A DNA stretch of 64,000 nucleotides, taken from assembly GCF_001690275.1 (NCBI RefSeq), contig NZ_LZGW01000050.1, positions 1 to 64,000 of the forward strand, read 5' to 3'. This document shows, piece by piece, positions 54,983-64,000 of this stretch. Origin of the DNA: Gilliamella sp. WF3-4. Lineage in GTDB: Bacteria; Pseudomonadota; Gammaproteobacteria; Enterobacterales; Orbaceae. The translations under genes and the position numbers were made by a program. The notes under the pieces were generated by a model. It made no database searches. It was not told the DNA's origin and was given only the letters and a program-made list of their open reading frames with translations. The number at the start of each line of letters is the position of its first letter. Position 1 is the first letter of the stretch.

Positions 54983-55885
54983 ATGATGAATATAAAAAAA
55001 GCCCGCCGTGATATTCACGGCGTTTTGTTGCTAGATAAGTCACAAGGTATGACATCAAACGACGCACTGCAAAAGGTGAAAAGGCTATTTAATGCCAAAA
55101 AAGCAGGGCATACAGGGGCACTTGATCCATTAGCGACAGGCATGCTGCCTATCTGTTTTGGTGAAGCGACTAAGTTTTCTCAGTATTTATTAGATTCAGA
55201 CAAACGTTATCGAGTAATAGCTAAACTCGGCGAGCGTACTGATACTTCTGATGCTGACGGTCAAATTATTTGTAGCAAACCCGTTAATATAAGCGAGTCG
55301 CAAATTAATGAAGCATTAACGCATTTTCGCGGTGACATTTTACAAGTGCCAACTATGTTTTCGGCATTGAAATATCAAGGTAAACCACTTTACGAATATG
55401 CTCGCCAAGGTATTGTTATTGAACGAGAGGCAAGACCTATTACCGTTTATGACAATCAATTTATCCAATTTGATACCGTAAAAAACGAATTAACGTTAGA
55501 GATACATTGCTCTAAAGGAACCTATATTCGAACCATTATTGATGATTTAGGTGAGCTACTGGGGTGTGGGGCACATGTTATTTATTTAAGACGATTACAA
55601 GTTGCTAATTACCCAATTGAAAAAATGGTCACTTTAGATGATTTACAAAATATGGTGTTGAAAGATGAGTTGCTAATGCCAATTGATAGCGCCTTACAAG
55701 ATTGCCAAAAAGTAACATTAACTGATGAGCAAGGTAAAGACATTTTATTCGGGCGGAGTATTGAACTTGATAATAGCATACCAGTTGAAACACAAGTAAG
55801 AATCTATCAAGGCAAACAATTTATTGGCGTAGGAACGCAACGATTTAGGCAACTGTCACCAAAACGCTTAGTATCAATCTCTTAA
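54983..55885 (+). CDS. truB: tRNA pseudouridine(55) synthase
   Basis: This enzyme makes the universal pseudouridine-55 in tRNA. With ATG 54983 the catalytic Asp in [16 protein letters not shown] falls at residue 48, the same number as in E. coli. Upstream in-frame GTG and TTG codons also exist, so the start is not certain. It has 300 residues (E. coli 314). The [18 protein letters not shown] and [16 protein letters not shown] blocks are conserved. It is the last gene of the operon here; rpsO and pnp do not follow. Confidence 0.94.
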   Translation: MMNIKKARRDIHGVLLLDKSQGMTSNDALQKVKRLFNAKKAGHTGALDPLATGMLPICFGEATKFSQYLLDSDKRYRVIAKLGERTDTSDADGQIICSKPVNISESQINEALTHFRGDILQVPTMFSALKYQGKPLYEYARQGIVIEREARPITVYDNQFIQFDTVKNELTLEIHCSKGTYIRTIIDDLGELLGCGAHVIYLRRLQVANYPIEKMVTLDDLQNMVLKDELLMPIDSALQDCQKVTLTDEQGKDILFGRSIELDNSIPVETQVRIYQGKQFIGVGTQRFRQLSPKRLVSIS

Positions 55886-55961
55886 TATCCTTTTGTATTG
55901 TATATAGTTTTTAGTGTTATTGGCTAAAAAAGTTAGTGAAAAGAACATGTAAATGTATAGC

Positions 55962-57008
55962 TCAATAAAATATTGATTCAGCTTCAATAATATGACATTG
56001 TTTGATTGTTTTCTTGTTATTGTTTATGCGTTTGCAAAGCAAAGTTGCGGACGCTTTCCCCATTTCATACAAAGGCTTATTTATTCGGCTTAACCTATCT
56101 AATTCATTATATTGCCTATTTTGCGAATGACTAAGATAAGTAATGATTAATGGTTGCATAAGTTGCGCTTCACTTTCATTGGCCTGATGTACGGCTCCTA
56201 AAACGACACTATAAGGCGATAGGTAATGTTGTTCGTTGTGGTAATTCTCATCCAAATAATTTAAATTTGTATTATCACAGCAGACAATAGCTGTTGGGGG
56301 ATTATTACTATTGATTAGCCTTTTAATTGCTGATCTGCCATGCTCATAAGTAATGCAATTTGGAATAAGATAATTTGTATTAATCGTTATATTTTTTCTT
56401 AACAAAGCTTGTTTATAGCCTTGCAAAAAAAGTATGGAGCTATGATTATTGTTATCATTAAATAAAACTGCGATTTTAGTATGTGAATTATTTAGCAAAT
56501 ATTGTGTTATTTGGTAGCCAATGACTAAATGATCAAAATAGACACATGCATAATTAAGCGAAAAATGATTAATGAGAACAAGTGGTGGTAAGATTTTTTT
56601 AAAATGCCTTAATTCTGATAAATAGGCTGCATCATTAATGATTAAAATGCCTGCAAAATTGTTTTGGTTAATATATTTAATTAAATAATAAATATCTTTT
56701 TTAGTTTGATAAGGAAAGCGAAAATAAAAAATGATATAACCTGCCTGTTTCAAGGTTTGTTCCAAACCACAATTTATTAAAGTTCGAGTGATAAATTGAT
56801 TATCAAGTACAAGTATTTTATTTGAGCCATTAGCATTCATCGATGATTTAAAATTGTCATGAATGTCAATATTTAGTTCTTCAATGGCCTTATACACTTT
56901 AGATTGCGTTATTGGCGAGGTTAAATGGGGTTTATTTAAAACCCTTGATACTGAGGCTATTGATAAATTAGCTTGTTTTGCAATGGTTGATAGAGTGCTT
57001 TTTGCCAT
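55962..57008 (-). CDS. LacI/GalR-family transcriptional regulator
   Basis: This is a DNA-binding repressor-type protein of 348 residues. It starts MAKSTLSTIAKQANLSIASV, a LacI helix-turn-helix, with the hinge region SRVLNKPHLTSPITQSKVYK. A periplasmic-binding-protein-like ligand domain follows from about residue 60. The start at 57008 is chosen because the 34 residues before it in the frame are unrelated to the family. The ligand cannot be told. It is divergent from the exported protein at 57406, and no sugar transport or catabolic gene lies beside it. Confidence 0.85.
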   Translation of the reverse strand: MAKSTLSTIAKQANLSIASVSRVLNKPHLTSPITQSKVYKAIEELNIDIHDNFKSSMNANGSNKILVLDNQFITRTLINCGLEQTLKQAGYIIFYFRFPYQTKKDIYYLIKYINQNNFAGILIINDAAYLSELRHFKKILPPLVLINHFSLNYACVYFDHLVIGYQITQYLLNNSHTKIAVLFNDNNNHSSILFLQGYKQALLRKNITINTNYLIPNCITYEHGRSAIKRLINSNNPPTAIVCCDNTNLNYLDENYHNEQHYLSPYSVVLGAVHQANESEAQLMQPLIITYLSHSQNRQYNELDRLSRINKPLYEMGKASATLLCKRINNNKKTIKQCHIIEAESIFY

Positions 57009-57405
57009 AATGAATAATCTTAAGTGATAACTATGATTGATTACTTTAGCGGTAAGCTTCCAATTTGTAATCCGATAGCATTTATTTTTTGGATCTGTGT
57101 TCCAAAACATCCATCATAATTTATTTAATAAAGCTCAAATTAATATGTTTGATTGAAAATTATGGAAGCAACCATATTTTCACCTTAATACATGACAAAA
57201 TTAGAGTGTAATGTCAGCTTGGTAATTAAAAATATGAGTAAATAATTAATCAACAGCTAGGGATGCATTTAATGTATAGTGAATATAGCATTAGTTATCG
57301 ATATTGCGCTTTGCACTATAAACAGATAAAGAGCAAGTTTTACTTAATTGACAAAAAATATATAATTGAATTACTTCGCTAATAATAAGGTAGTAACAAT
57401 AATAT
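57009..57405. other. 397-bp divergent intergenic region with inverted repeat
   Basis: This lies between the LacI-type regulator and the exported-protein gene. Near its middle, TGAAAATTATGG (57154-57165) and CCATATTTTCA (57172-57182) form an inverted repeat with one bulged base around AAGCAA. It could be the operator of the regulator. No gene is seen. Confidence 0.45.
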
Positions 57406-58416
57406 ATGAAACTAATACATTTCTTTAATGCAATGCTATTGATACTGAGTTTTTTTACTTATGGTCATACTCTTGATATTAATCCCAAATATCGTGGTGA
57501 GCCATTCTTTGCTAAGGTTGATTTATATCAATTAGAACAGGATTGTTTAAGGAACGAAGATGAATATCAAAAACTTGATAAAAAAGAAAAGGTAAAATAT
57601 AACAGTCGTTGCCCATTGCATAATTTAAAATTTGATTTTAAAAAATTAGATGATTTAATCAATGATGATTCTCTTGTTTATAATGGTAACGATTTTCAAC
57701 TGAAATTGGGCATTGCTCTAGCTAACCCTGATAGCAAAAATCAAGAATATTTACCTAATTTAGGAAGAAATATTACATTATCTTTGATCAACAAAAATCA
57801 GGTAAGTGATAAACTATTATTAGCAAATAACGCTTTTTCTGATAATCCAGATCTTTGGCATGGTTTTCAATATTACTATATAGCACCAAGTGGCGATATT
57901 TATACATTATCGTCTATAAAATCAGAACCAATAGAATCTCAGTCTGGAACGTTTCCTCGATTGTGGAAACATTACAATATTGATACAAGTAATATGAAAT
58001 TTATGCTTAAAGAAGTATTAATTGGAGCGCCAGAAGCAACTTACCAAATCATTTACCCAAATCAATTTAATACCTATTTTCATGAAGGCGCTGTTGAGTA
58101 CGGTATAACATTAGAACAGTCAATTGAACTTTTTAATCAATTGCCTAGTACTGGTTCTTCTGATTATAGCCTTGGTTTTAGAGTATATAATTATTATCAA
58201 GATCAGCTAAAAAAGAAAATAAAATTGCTTGATAACAAAAAACATCAGCAAGAATCGTTTTCACTGTTAAATGAAAATATGAATAAAGCTTGTTTAACAA
58301 CGCTAGCGCCAATTTATGAACGGGATATTGATCCTTATTTAAACAAAGTGTTGACTTGCTTAATTGAACAGCAACGACAAGCAATAAAACACATAGAAAG
58401 TGAGTTAGCCAATTAG
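57406..58416 (+). CDS. Exported hypothetical protein
   Basis: The protein has 336 residues with a signal peptide (LIHFFNAMLLILSFFTYGHT, probable cleavage after GHT). The mature part is mixed alpha/beta with four Cys spaced so that two disulfides are possible (DCLRNEDE, SRCPLHN, KACLTT, LTCLIEQ). The last 100 residues are helical. I do not recognise the family. It stands alone, divergent from a LacI-type regulator that may control it. A periplasmic or secreted role is inferred from the signal only. Confidence 0.7.
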   Translation: MKLIHFFNAMLLILSFFTYGHTLDINPKYRGEPFFAKVDLYQLEQDCLRNEDEYQKLDKKEKVKYNSRCPLHNLKFDFKKLDDLINDDSLVYNGNDFQLKLGIALANPDSKNQEYLPNLGRNITLSLINKNQVSDKLLLANNAFSDNPDLWHGFQYYYIAPSGDIYTLSSIKSEPIESQSGTFPRLWKHYNIDTSNMKFMLKEVLIGAPEATYQIIYPNQFNTYFHEGAVEYGITLEQSIELFNQLPSTGSSDYSLGFRVYNYYQDQLKKKIKLLDNKKHQQESFSLLNENMNKACLTTLAPIYERDIDPYLNKVLTCLIEQQRQAIKHIESELAN

Positions 58417-58682
58417 TATGGGAGGTAATAACCTATACTCATTGGTTATCATAAAATTTATTTGCAAAAGATAAATTAGTTCATGCAGATTTGAATAAGA
58501 CTAAATCATTGAAAGGTTAAAACAATAAAGTAAATTTAACACAATGAATTATTTAGACATTTATATAAACTATTCGCTAAGATCTAATCATCTATTGCTA
58601 CTACCAAATATCTTTTTCCGCTATATTGAGCAATATAGTGGTATAATTATTGCTAAATTTTTTTATTAGTTGGGTTATAAAT

Positions 58683-59702
58683 ATGTCTGCATGGAATATT
58701 GCTATTGTTGGTGCGACAGGACAAGTGGGTTCTGCGCTAGTTGAATTATTACAACAACGTAGTTTACAAGAGAATAGTTTAAAAATTGACAATCTTTATT
58801 TAGTTGGTAGTGATAATAGTGCTGGCGAAGTTGTTCGTTATGCTGGCAAAAATTTAACTGTCACCGATAGTGCACAAATGGACTGGAGCCAGTGTCATTT
58901 TGCCTTTTTTGTGGCTAGCGCTAAAGTTAGTGAAACTTATGCGCAAATTGCGGCAGAATCGGGTTGTGTGGTTATTGATGCAAGTGGTTATTTTGCCGAG
59001 CAAGACCACATTCCATTAGTCGTGCCAAAAGTTAATAATAGTGTATTAACCGAATATCGTAATGAAAACATTATAGCGGTAGCAAGTGCGACTGTATGCC
59101 AATTGTTGCGATGTGTTGCGTCTTTAACTGACATTGAATTATTAACTAATTTACATGCTACCAGTTTTATTCCTGCATCTTTGTATGGTAAGCCTGGTGT
59201 TGATGAGCTTGCTGGACAAAGTGCTCGTTTACTAAATGGTATGCCAGTTGATAATGAACTATTTGACAAACAATTAGCATTTAACTTATTACCTATATCG
59301 CACGAACATCATGACTCAATGTTAGGTGAAAAGTCACAAGTTAACCAAATTCGTAAAGTACTTAGTAATTATGATTTACCGGTCTCGATTGAGTCAGTTA
59401 TTGTGCCGGTGTTTTATGGCGTGTCACAAGCCATTAATGTATCAAGTAGCTTGCCAATTGAATTAGATATGAGCCGTTTTGGTGAGTTTGGTGTTGAGGT
59501 GCAAAACGATAACTTACCAACTCCGGTAACTGAAGTCAGCGCTGAATCAGAAAATCAGCTAACTATTAAATTATCGAATTTAAGACACAGTTATGGTCAT
59601 TATGAACAAATTCAATTTTGGTCTGTTGCTGATAATATCCGTTATTTAGGGGCGCTAATGCTAATTGAGACACTTGAGATCCTCATTAATGACTACCTGT
59701 AA
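58683..59702 (+). CDS. usg: Usg protein, aspartate-semialdehyde dehydrogenase-like
   Basis: This protein of 339 residues resembles aspartate-semialdehyde dehydrogenase. The N-terminal NAD(P)-binding fold is [19 protein letters not shown] and the dimerisation domain has [12 protein letters not shown]. The catalytic NCT/NCS triad of true enzymes is replaced: around residue 137 the sequence is ASATVCQLL, with Ala where the active Cys should be. Like E. coli Usg it is therefore probably not a dehydrogenase. The ATG at 58683 starts the family sequence MSAWNIAI. It overlaps truA by 14 bases, the conserved usg-truA pair. Confidence 0.88.
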   Translation: MSAWNIAIVGATGQVGSALVELLQQRSLQENSLKIDNLYLVGSDNSAGEVVRYAGKNLTVTDSAQMDWSQCHFAFFVASAKVSETYAQIAAESGCVVIDASGYFAEQDHIPLVVPKVNNSVLTEYRNENIIAVASATVCQLLRCVASLTDIELLTNLHATSFIPASLYGKPGVDELAGQSARLLNGMPVDNELFDKQLAFNLLPISHEHHDSMLGEKSQVNQIRKVLSNYDLPVSIESVIVPVFYGVSQAINVSSSLPIELDMSRFGEFGVEVQNDNLPTPVTEVSAESENQLTIKLSNLRHSYGHYEQIQFWSVADNIRYLGALMLIETLEILINDYL

Positions 59703-60480
59703 AATTGCTCTGGGTATTGAATATGATGGTAGTGATTACTTTGGTTGGCAACGGCAACGCGCTGTTGCCTCCATCCAAGAGCGACTGGAGTCTGCGCTAT
59801 CGATTATTGCTAATTCACCAATAAACGTATTTTGCGCTGGTCGAACCGATGCCGGTGTACATGCAACAGGGCAAGTTATTCATTTTGAAACCCAAACAGT
59901 GCGATCACCTAGTGCTTGGACAATGGGCGTTAATTCGCATTTACCTAATAATATTGCAGTGCGTTGGTCGCAAACGGTTGATGATAACTTTCATGCGAGA
60001 TTTAGCGCAACGGCTCGGCGTTACCGTTATGTGATCTATAATCACCGTTATAGACCGGCGATTTTAGCTAAAGGAGTATCACATTATTATTTGCCACTGG
60101 ACGAAACCTTAATGCATCAAGCTGCACAATATTTATTAGGTGAAAATGATTTTACCTCGTTTAGAGCGGCGCAGTGTCAATCATTAACCCCATGGCGTAA
60201 TATTCATCATATTGAAGTTTGGCGACAAGGTGAATATATTGTTGTTGATATTAAAGCCAATGCATTTGTTCACCACATGGTGCGCAATATTGTAGGCAGT
60301 TTACTTGAAGTTGGCACTGGTAATAAACATCCAAAATGGATTGATGAGTTATTACAAGCTAAAGACAGAACGCAAGCTGCTGCAACGGCAAAACCTGACG
60401 GGTTATACTTGGTTCAGGTGGATTACCCATCTGAATATCAAATACCAACACAGGATTTAGGTCCCTTGTTTCTAAAATAA
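59689..60480 (+). CDS. truA: tRNA pseudouridine(38-40) synthase
   Basis: This enzyme isomerises uridines 38-40 in the anticodon arm. The ATG at 59689, inside the end of usg, gives 263 residues and starts [20 protein letters not shown]. The catalytic Asp is residue 54 in [20 protein letters not shown]. The [20 protein letters not shown] and [19 protein letters not shown] blocks are typical. The overlap means it is translated together with usg. Confidence 0.96.
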   Translation: MTTCKIALGIEYDGSDYFGWQRQRAVASIQERLESALSIIANSPINVFCAGRTDAGVHATGQVIHFETQTVRSPSAWTMGVNSHLPNNIAVRWSQTVDDNFHARFSATARRYRYVIYNHRYRPAILAKGVSHYYLPLDETLMHQAAQYLLGENDFTSFRAAQCQSLTPWRNIHHIEVWRQGEYIVVDIKANAFVHHMVRNIVGSLLEVGTGNKHPKWIDELLQAKDRTQAAATAKPDGLYLVQVDYPSEYQIPTQDLGPLFLK

Positions 60481-60525
60481 CTGATTAAATAAATTAGATT
60501 ATTTAAAAATGAATGAATTAAAAAG

Positions 60526-61959
60526 ATGAATGTAATGAACACTAATGAAACAAGCATAAACAAAGATTATAAAAATCAAGAAGCGAAAAAATCAAATTTG
60601 CATAATATTAAGCTTCCACCACATTCAATTGAGGCTGAACAAGCGGTGCTTGGTAGTTTAATGCTTGACAACCAACGTTGGGATTCAGTATCTGAAATGA
60701 TTACTGAGCGTGATTTTTACTCGCGTCATCATCAGCTTATTTTTTCTGAAATGCATACTTTGGTTGGTAAAGGAACGCCGATCGATTTAATTACGCTCTC
60801 GGAAAGCTTAGAGAGTAAGGATCTATTAACGGATGTAGGTGGCTTTGCTTATTTGGCTGAGCTTTCTAAAAACACACCAAGTGCAATTAATGTTGTTGCT
60901 TATAGTGATATTATTCGCCAACAAGCCATTTTGCGTGAGCTTATCAGCGCTTCTAACGAAATTGCTGATAACTGTTACGCTACTCAGGGTCGAGATAGCA
61001 CTGAAATTTTAGACTTTGCAGAAAGTAAAATCTTTCAGATTGCCGAAAGCCGAACGAAACAAGGCGAAGGTCCTAAAAGCATTACCGAAGTATTAGAAGC
61101 CACTGTCGCTAAAATTGAAGAGCTGTTCCAACGCCCACATGATGGCGTGACAGGTGTTTCAACGGGTTATATTGATTTAGACAAAAAAACAGCAGGTTTA
61201 CAGCGTTCAGACTTAATTATTATTGCTGCTCGTCCATCAATGGGGAAAACCACTTTTGCCATGAACCTGTGCGAAAATGCCGCCTTAGAGCAAGAAAAGC
61301 CCGTATTAATATTCAGCTTAGAAATGCCATCAGAACAAATTATGATGCGTATGCTAGCTTCGCTTTCACGTGTTGACCAAACACGCATTCGAACAGGGCA
61401 ATTACAAGACGATGACTGGGCAAGAATTTCAAGTACGATGGGATTATTACTTGAAAAGAAAAACATCTATATTGATGACTCATCGGGTTTAACGCCAATG
61501 GAACTTCGTTCACGAGCAAGGCGAATTTATCGCGAACACAAAGGGTTAAGTATGATCATGGTTGATTACTTACAACTTATGCGCGTACCAAATATATCTG
61601 AAAACCGAACGCTTGAAATTGCCGAAATATCACGTTCGTTAAAGGCCTTAGCCAAAGAACTACAAATTCCCGTTGTAGCATTATCACAGCTTAACCGTAG
61701 CTTAGAGCAACGTGCCGATAAACGACCAGTTAACTCAGACTTACGAGAATCAGGATCAATTGAACAAGATGCCGATGTGATTATGTTTATCTATCGTGAT
61801 GAGGTTTATAATGAAGCATCTGAACATAAAGGCATTGCAGAAATTATTTTAGGTAAACAGCGTAATGGTCCAATTGGTAAAGTACGATTAAAATTCCAAG
61901 GTCAATTTTCGCGTTTTGATAATTATGCTGATTCCAGTAAATATTTTGATGATGAATAA
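60526..61959 (+). CDS. dnaB: Replicative DNA helicase DnaB
   Basis: This hexameric helicase moves the replication fork. It has 477 residues (E. coli 471). The N-terminal DnaB_N domain (about 25-130) starts with LPPHSIEAEQAVLGSLMLD. The RecA-like C-terminal domain has Walker A ARPSMGKTTFA (about 240), Walker B MIMVDYLQLM and VALSQLNRSLEQRADKRP. The product starts MNVMNTNETS; an ATG three codons later could also serve. It is followed by a hairpin before the convergent transporter genes. Confidence 0.96.
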   Translation: MNVMNTNETSINKDYKNQEAKKSNLHNIKLPPHSIEAEQAVLGSLMLDNQRWDSVSEMITERDFYSRHHQLIFSEMHTLVGKGTPIDLITLSESLESKDLLTDVGGFAYLAELSKNTPSAINVVAYSDIIRQQAILRELISASNEIADNCYATQGRDSTEILDFAESKIFQIAESRTKQGEGPKSITEVLEATVAKIEELFQRPHDGVTGVSTGYIDLDKKTAGLQRSDLIIIAARPSMGKTTFAMNLCENAALEQEKPVLIFSLEMPSEQIMMRMLASLSRVDQTRIRTGQLQDDDWARISSTMGLLLEKKNIYIDDSSGLTPMELRSRARRIYREHKGLSMIMVDYLQLMRVPNISENRTLEIAEISRSLKALAKELQIPVVALSQLNRSLEQRADKRPVNSDLRESGSIEQDADVIMFIYRDEVYNEASEHKGIAEIILGKQRNGPIGKVRLKFQGQFSRFDNYADSSKYFDDE

Positions 61960-61983
61960 CGATTAAAGTTAATAAACATTAGC

Positions 61984-62022
61984 AACAGCGTAAAAAATAT
62001 GAAAGATATCTTTTACGCTGTT
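61984..62022 (+). terminator. Hairpin after dnaB
   Basis: AACAGCGTAAAA pairs perfectly with TTTTACGCTGTT around 14 bases, followed by ATTTGTTGTT. It lies in the convergent gap between dnaB and the transporter operon and may serve both. Confidence 0.6.
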
Positions 62023-62056
62023 ATTTGTTGTTAAAACAGCCGTTTTAGCAACAGTA

Positions 62057-62893
62057 TTAACGGCGAGTTTTTTTGCTAGCAATAAACTGATAAATTTGGG
62101 CAATCAAAAAGATAGTTGCTTGTAAAATCACAATGCAGGCACTGGTTGACGCATCAGCATAATAGCTTATTAAGGTGCCCATAACGGTTGAAAACGTCGA
62201 AACCAATACGGCAATTATTAACATTCGTTCAAAGCGTTTTGTTAGCGAAAAAGCAATGATGCCTGGAGCGATGAGCATCGCAATCACTAAAATCATTCCA
62301 GCTACTTTCAGCGATCCTACAATAGTTAATGCTAACACACTCAATAAACCATAATGCAATAGTTTAACAGGCAGTCCAACAACTTTAGCTTGCACAGGAT
62401 CGAAGCAGTAAAGCATGAGATCACGATGTTTAATAATAATTAAAATTGATACTATAACGGCAATGAAAATAATTTGTTTAAGTTCGTCATAACTCGTACC
62501 AAGCACATTACCGAATAAGATATGATTTAAATGTTGTGAAGTATCTACTTTTGAAAAAAGTACTAATCCAAAGGCAAACATGCCTGAAAAGACAATACCC
62601 ATGACGGTATCTTCTTTTATTCGGCTATTTTCCTTAATGTAACCGGTTGCAACCGAGCAAAATAAGCCCGAGGCAAAAGCGCCTATAATGATGGGAATGC
62701 CAGCTAAATAGGCTAGCACAATGCCGGGTAAAACGGCATGTGAAACCGCATCACCCATTAGTGACCAGCCTTTTAAAACCAAAAAACAAGAAAGCAGCGC
62801 ACAAACTAGGCCCGTTGCTAATGAAGCTAAAATTGCGCGTTGAATAAGAGGAAGGGTAAGTGGATAATAAATAAATTCCCAACACTCAGTCAT
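62057..62893 (-). CDS. Mn/Fe ABC transporter permease (YfeD/SitD-type)
   Basis: This inner-membrane permease of the ABC-3 family has 278 residues and eight or nine helices. The family motif LKGWSLMGDAVSHAVLPGI lies near residues 41-60, and SLKVAGMILVIAMLIAPG at about 195. It pairs with the permease encoded just upstream (four-base overlap) and with the ATPase beyond that. Within the ABC-3 family, two different permeases in tandem indicate the Yfe/Sit manganese/iron type rather than ZnuABC, which has one. It is the last gene of the operon. Confidence 0.88.
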   Translation of the reverse strand: MTECWEFIYYPLTLPLIQRAILASLATGLVCALLSCFLVLKGWSLMGDAVSHAVLPGIVLAYLAGIPIIIGAFASGLFCSVATGYIKENSRIKEDTVMGIVFSGMFAFGLVLFSKVDTSQHLNHILFGNVLGTSYDELKQIIFIAVIVSILIIIKHRDLMLYCFDPVQAKVVGLPVKLLHYGLLSVLALTIVGSLKVAGMILVIAMLIAPGIIAFSLTKRFERMLIIAVLVSTFSTVMGTLISYYADASTSACIVILQATIFLIAQIYQFIASKKTRR

Positions 62894-63756
62894 ACCTTTT
62901 CCCCTTTGTTTAATCGACTTTGACGAATTTTGAGGCGGTTTACAATTAACCCTTGTTTTGGTGCAAATAAAAAGGCAGCAATAAAGATTAGCGTTTGCAA
63001 TGTCACAATAACGCCACCAGTTTCGCCATCTAAAAAGTAACTAATCCAAGCACCGACAGCACTCGTTATAGCGCCAATGAAAACAGAAATCATCAATAAT
63101 CGCGAAAATCGATTCGTCAGTAAATAAGCGGTTGCTCCTGGGGTGACAACCATGGCAATCACTAAAATTGCTCCAACAGTTTGTAATGCCGCAACAGTGC
63201 ATGCGCTTAAAATAGTAAAAAATAGGATTTTAAGTTTTAAAGGTTTTAATCCAATTGATCTAGCATGGGTTTCATCAAAAAAAACCACTAATAAATCTTT
63301 CCAAAAAAGCAGTAACAAGACAAATGAAATTAAGATAATAATTTGGACTTGCCACATATCATTATCATCAATTCCAAGGATATTTCCAAATATAATGGTT
63401 TGAGCATTAACCGAGGTTGGGTTGAGCGAAATAATTAATAATCCAATCGCAAAAAAAGTTGAAAAAATAAAGCCAATGATGGCGTCTTCTTTTAATCGCG
63501 TAAAGGCACGAACTAAAGTAATGGCGAGCGCAGCAAGTAAACCAGTAAAAAAGGCACCAATTGAATAAGGCAAGCCCAGTGCATATGCGCCAGCCACACC
63601 TGGCACGACAGAATGGGAAAGCGCATCTCCCATTAGTGACCAACCTTTTAGCATCAAAAAAGCTGACAAAAAAGCACAAGCTGCACCAACAATACTGCTG
63701 ACCCAAATGGCTTTAAGCATAAAGCCGTAGGTGAATGGTTCAAGTAAAAGTTCCAT
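62890..63756 (-). CDS. Mn/Fe ABC transporter permease (YfeC/SitC-type)
   Basis: This is the second ABC-3 permease, 288 residues, with LKGWSLMGDALSHSVVPGVA near residue 37 and AALQTVGAILVIAMVVTPG at about 190. The C-terminal tail is basic (NRLKIRQSRLNKGEKV). It starts six bases after the ATPase stop, and its own stop overlaps the next permease by four bases. The two permeases probably form a heterodimer channel. The operon promoter and substrate-binding protein lie beyond the right edge. Confidence 0.88.
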   Translation of the reverse strand: MELLLEPFTYGFMLKAIWVSSIVGAACAFLSAFLMLKGWSLMGDALSHSVVPGVAGAYALGLPYSIGAFFTGLLAALAITLVRAFTRLKEDAIIGFIFSTFFAIGLLIISLNPTSVNAQTIIFGNILGIDDNDMWQVQIIILISFVLLLLFWKDLLVVFFDETHARSIGLKPLKLKILFFTILSACTVAALQTVGAILVIAMVVTPGATAYLLTNRFSRLLMISVFIGAITSAVGAWISYFLDGETGGVIVTLQTLIFIAAFLFAPKQGLIVNRLKIRQSRLNKGEKV

Positions 63757-63762
63757 TTTATG

Positions 63763-64000
63763 TTACCTTTTTGATCTGTTTTGGGTATGATCAACCAGCA
63801 AATTTCGATGAGGTGAGTCGTGTTTTCCTTCCCCATAAAAAATTGCGGCACGTTCATCATCAGTTAGTATTGATACTTTACGAGGATCTTCATCCTCATG
63901 CAATTTATCGCCAGATAAGCTAAGATAACGCAATGCACCACCAAAAGTAGTCATTAAATTTTGTGGTGTAAACGTCGTTTTCGTTGGACCAAAAGCCAAA
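63763..64000 (-). CDS. Mn/Fe ABC transporter ATPase (YfeB/SitB-type), 5' part outside window
   Basis: Only the last 79 codons of an ABC ATPase are inside the window. The frame is open to the edge. FGPTKTTFTPQNLMTTFGGA is the C-terminal signature of YfeB/SitB-type subunits (the TxxTFTxENLxxxFGG block). Walker motifs lie outside. It is upstream of the two permeases in the order ATPase-permease-permease of yfeABCD/sitABCD. Confidence 0.82.
   Translation of the reverse strand, partial: LAFGPTKTTFTPQNLMTTFGGALRYLSLSGDKLHEDEDPRKVSILTDDERAAIFYGEGKHDSPHRNLLVDHTQNRSKR

Noticed and set aside
62057-63756. Zinc transporter ZnuB
   Set aside because: Two distinct permease genes in tandem and the ATPase C-terminal signature fit the Yfe/Sit manganese-iron type; Znu has one permease.

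Overview
The window is low-G+C gammaproteobacterial chromosome. Its conserved gene orders are those of Enterobacterales-like bacteria: zapA-6S RNA-fau, xseB-ispA-dxs, metY-rimP-nusA-infB-rbfA-truB, trpE-trpGD-trpCF-trpB-trpA, ppdA-ppdB-ygdB-ppdC, usg-truA and opgG-opgH. The strong A+T bias and the much-decayed Rhs and insertion-sequence content fit an Orbales-type host-associated bacterium (Gilliamella/Frischella-like). That placement is an inference from gene content, not a test.

Region 1 (1-9,490) is a polymorphic-toxin junkyard. It holds fragments of Rhs/YD-repeat proteins, at least five toxin tips or tip remnants, and five or six small immunity-type genes, separated by insertion sequences. 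There is one complete IS3-family element (2379-3574), a second identical copy cut by the left window edge, decayed IS3-family pieces, and two IS30-family transposase tails. Recognisable toxin tips are a C39/papain-like cysteine protease (end of 717-1580) and a probable SAM-methyltransferase-like domain (end of 3575-5143). No intact full-length rhs gene lies in the window, so these are displaced tip/immunity cassettes or dead remnants.

Region 2 (9,495-33,319) is mainly minus-strand housekeeping: pbpC; argS; queE-queD under a preQ1-I riboswitch; clpB (plus strand) with a sigma-32 promoter; the xseB-ispA-dxs-zapA-6S RNA-fau block; rmuC-epmA; lipoprotein-opgG-opgH for osmoregulated periplasmic glucans; yecH; rnb; and ybfF. 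Region 3 (33,341-42,170) has four type IV minor-pilin-like genes, dapD, yajQ, the beta-glucosidase gene bglX, a decayed membrane-protein gene with an IS-end relic, yqfB, and the ybbK-qmcA membrane pair.

Region 4 (42,533-49,400) is a complete trp operon with a textbook promoter, TrpR operator, tandem-Trp leader peptide and attenuator. Region 5 (49,602-55,885) is the initiator-tRNA/nusA/infB translation operon. Region 6 (55,962-64,000) has a LacI-family regulator divergent from an unknown exported protein, then usg-truA, dnaB, and the end of a Yfe/Sit-type Mn/Fe ABC transporter that runs off the right edge. The least described material is in the first 9.5 kb.
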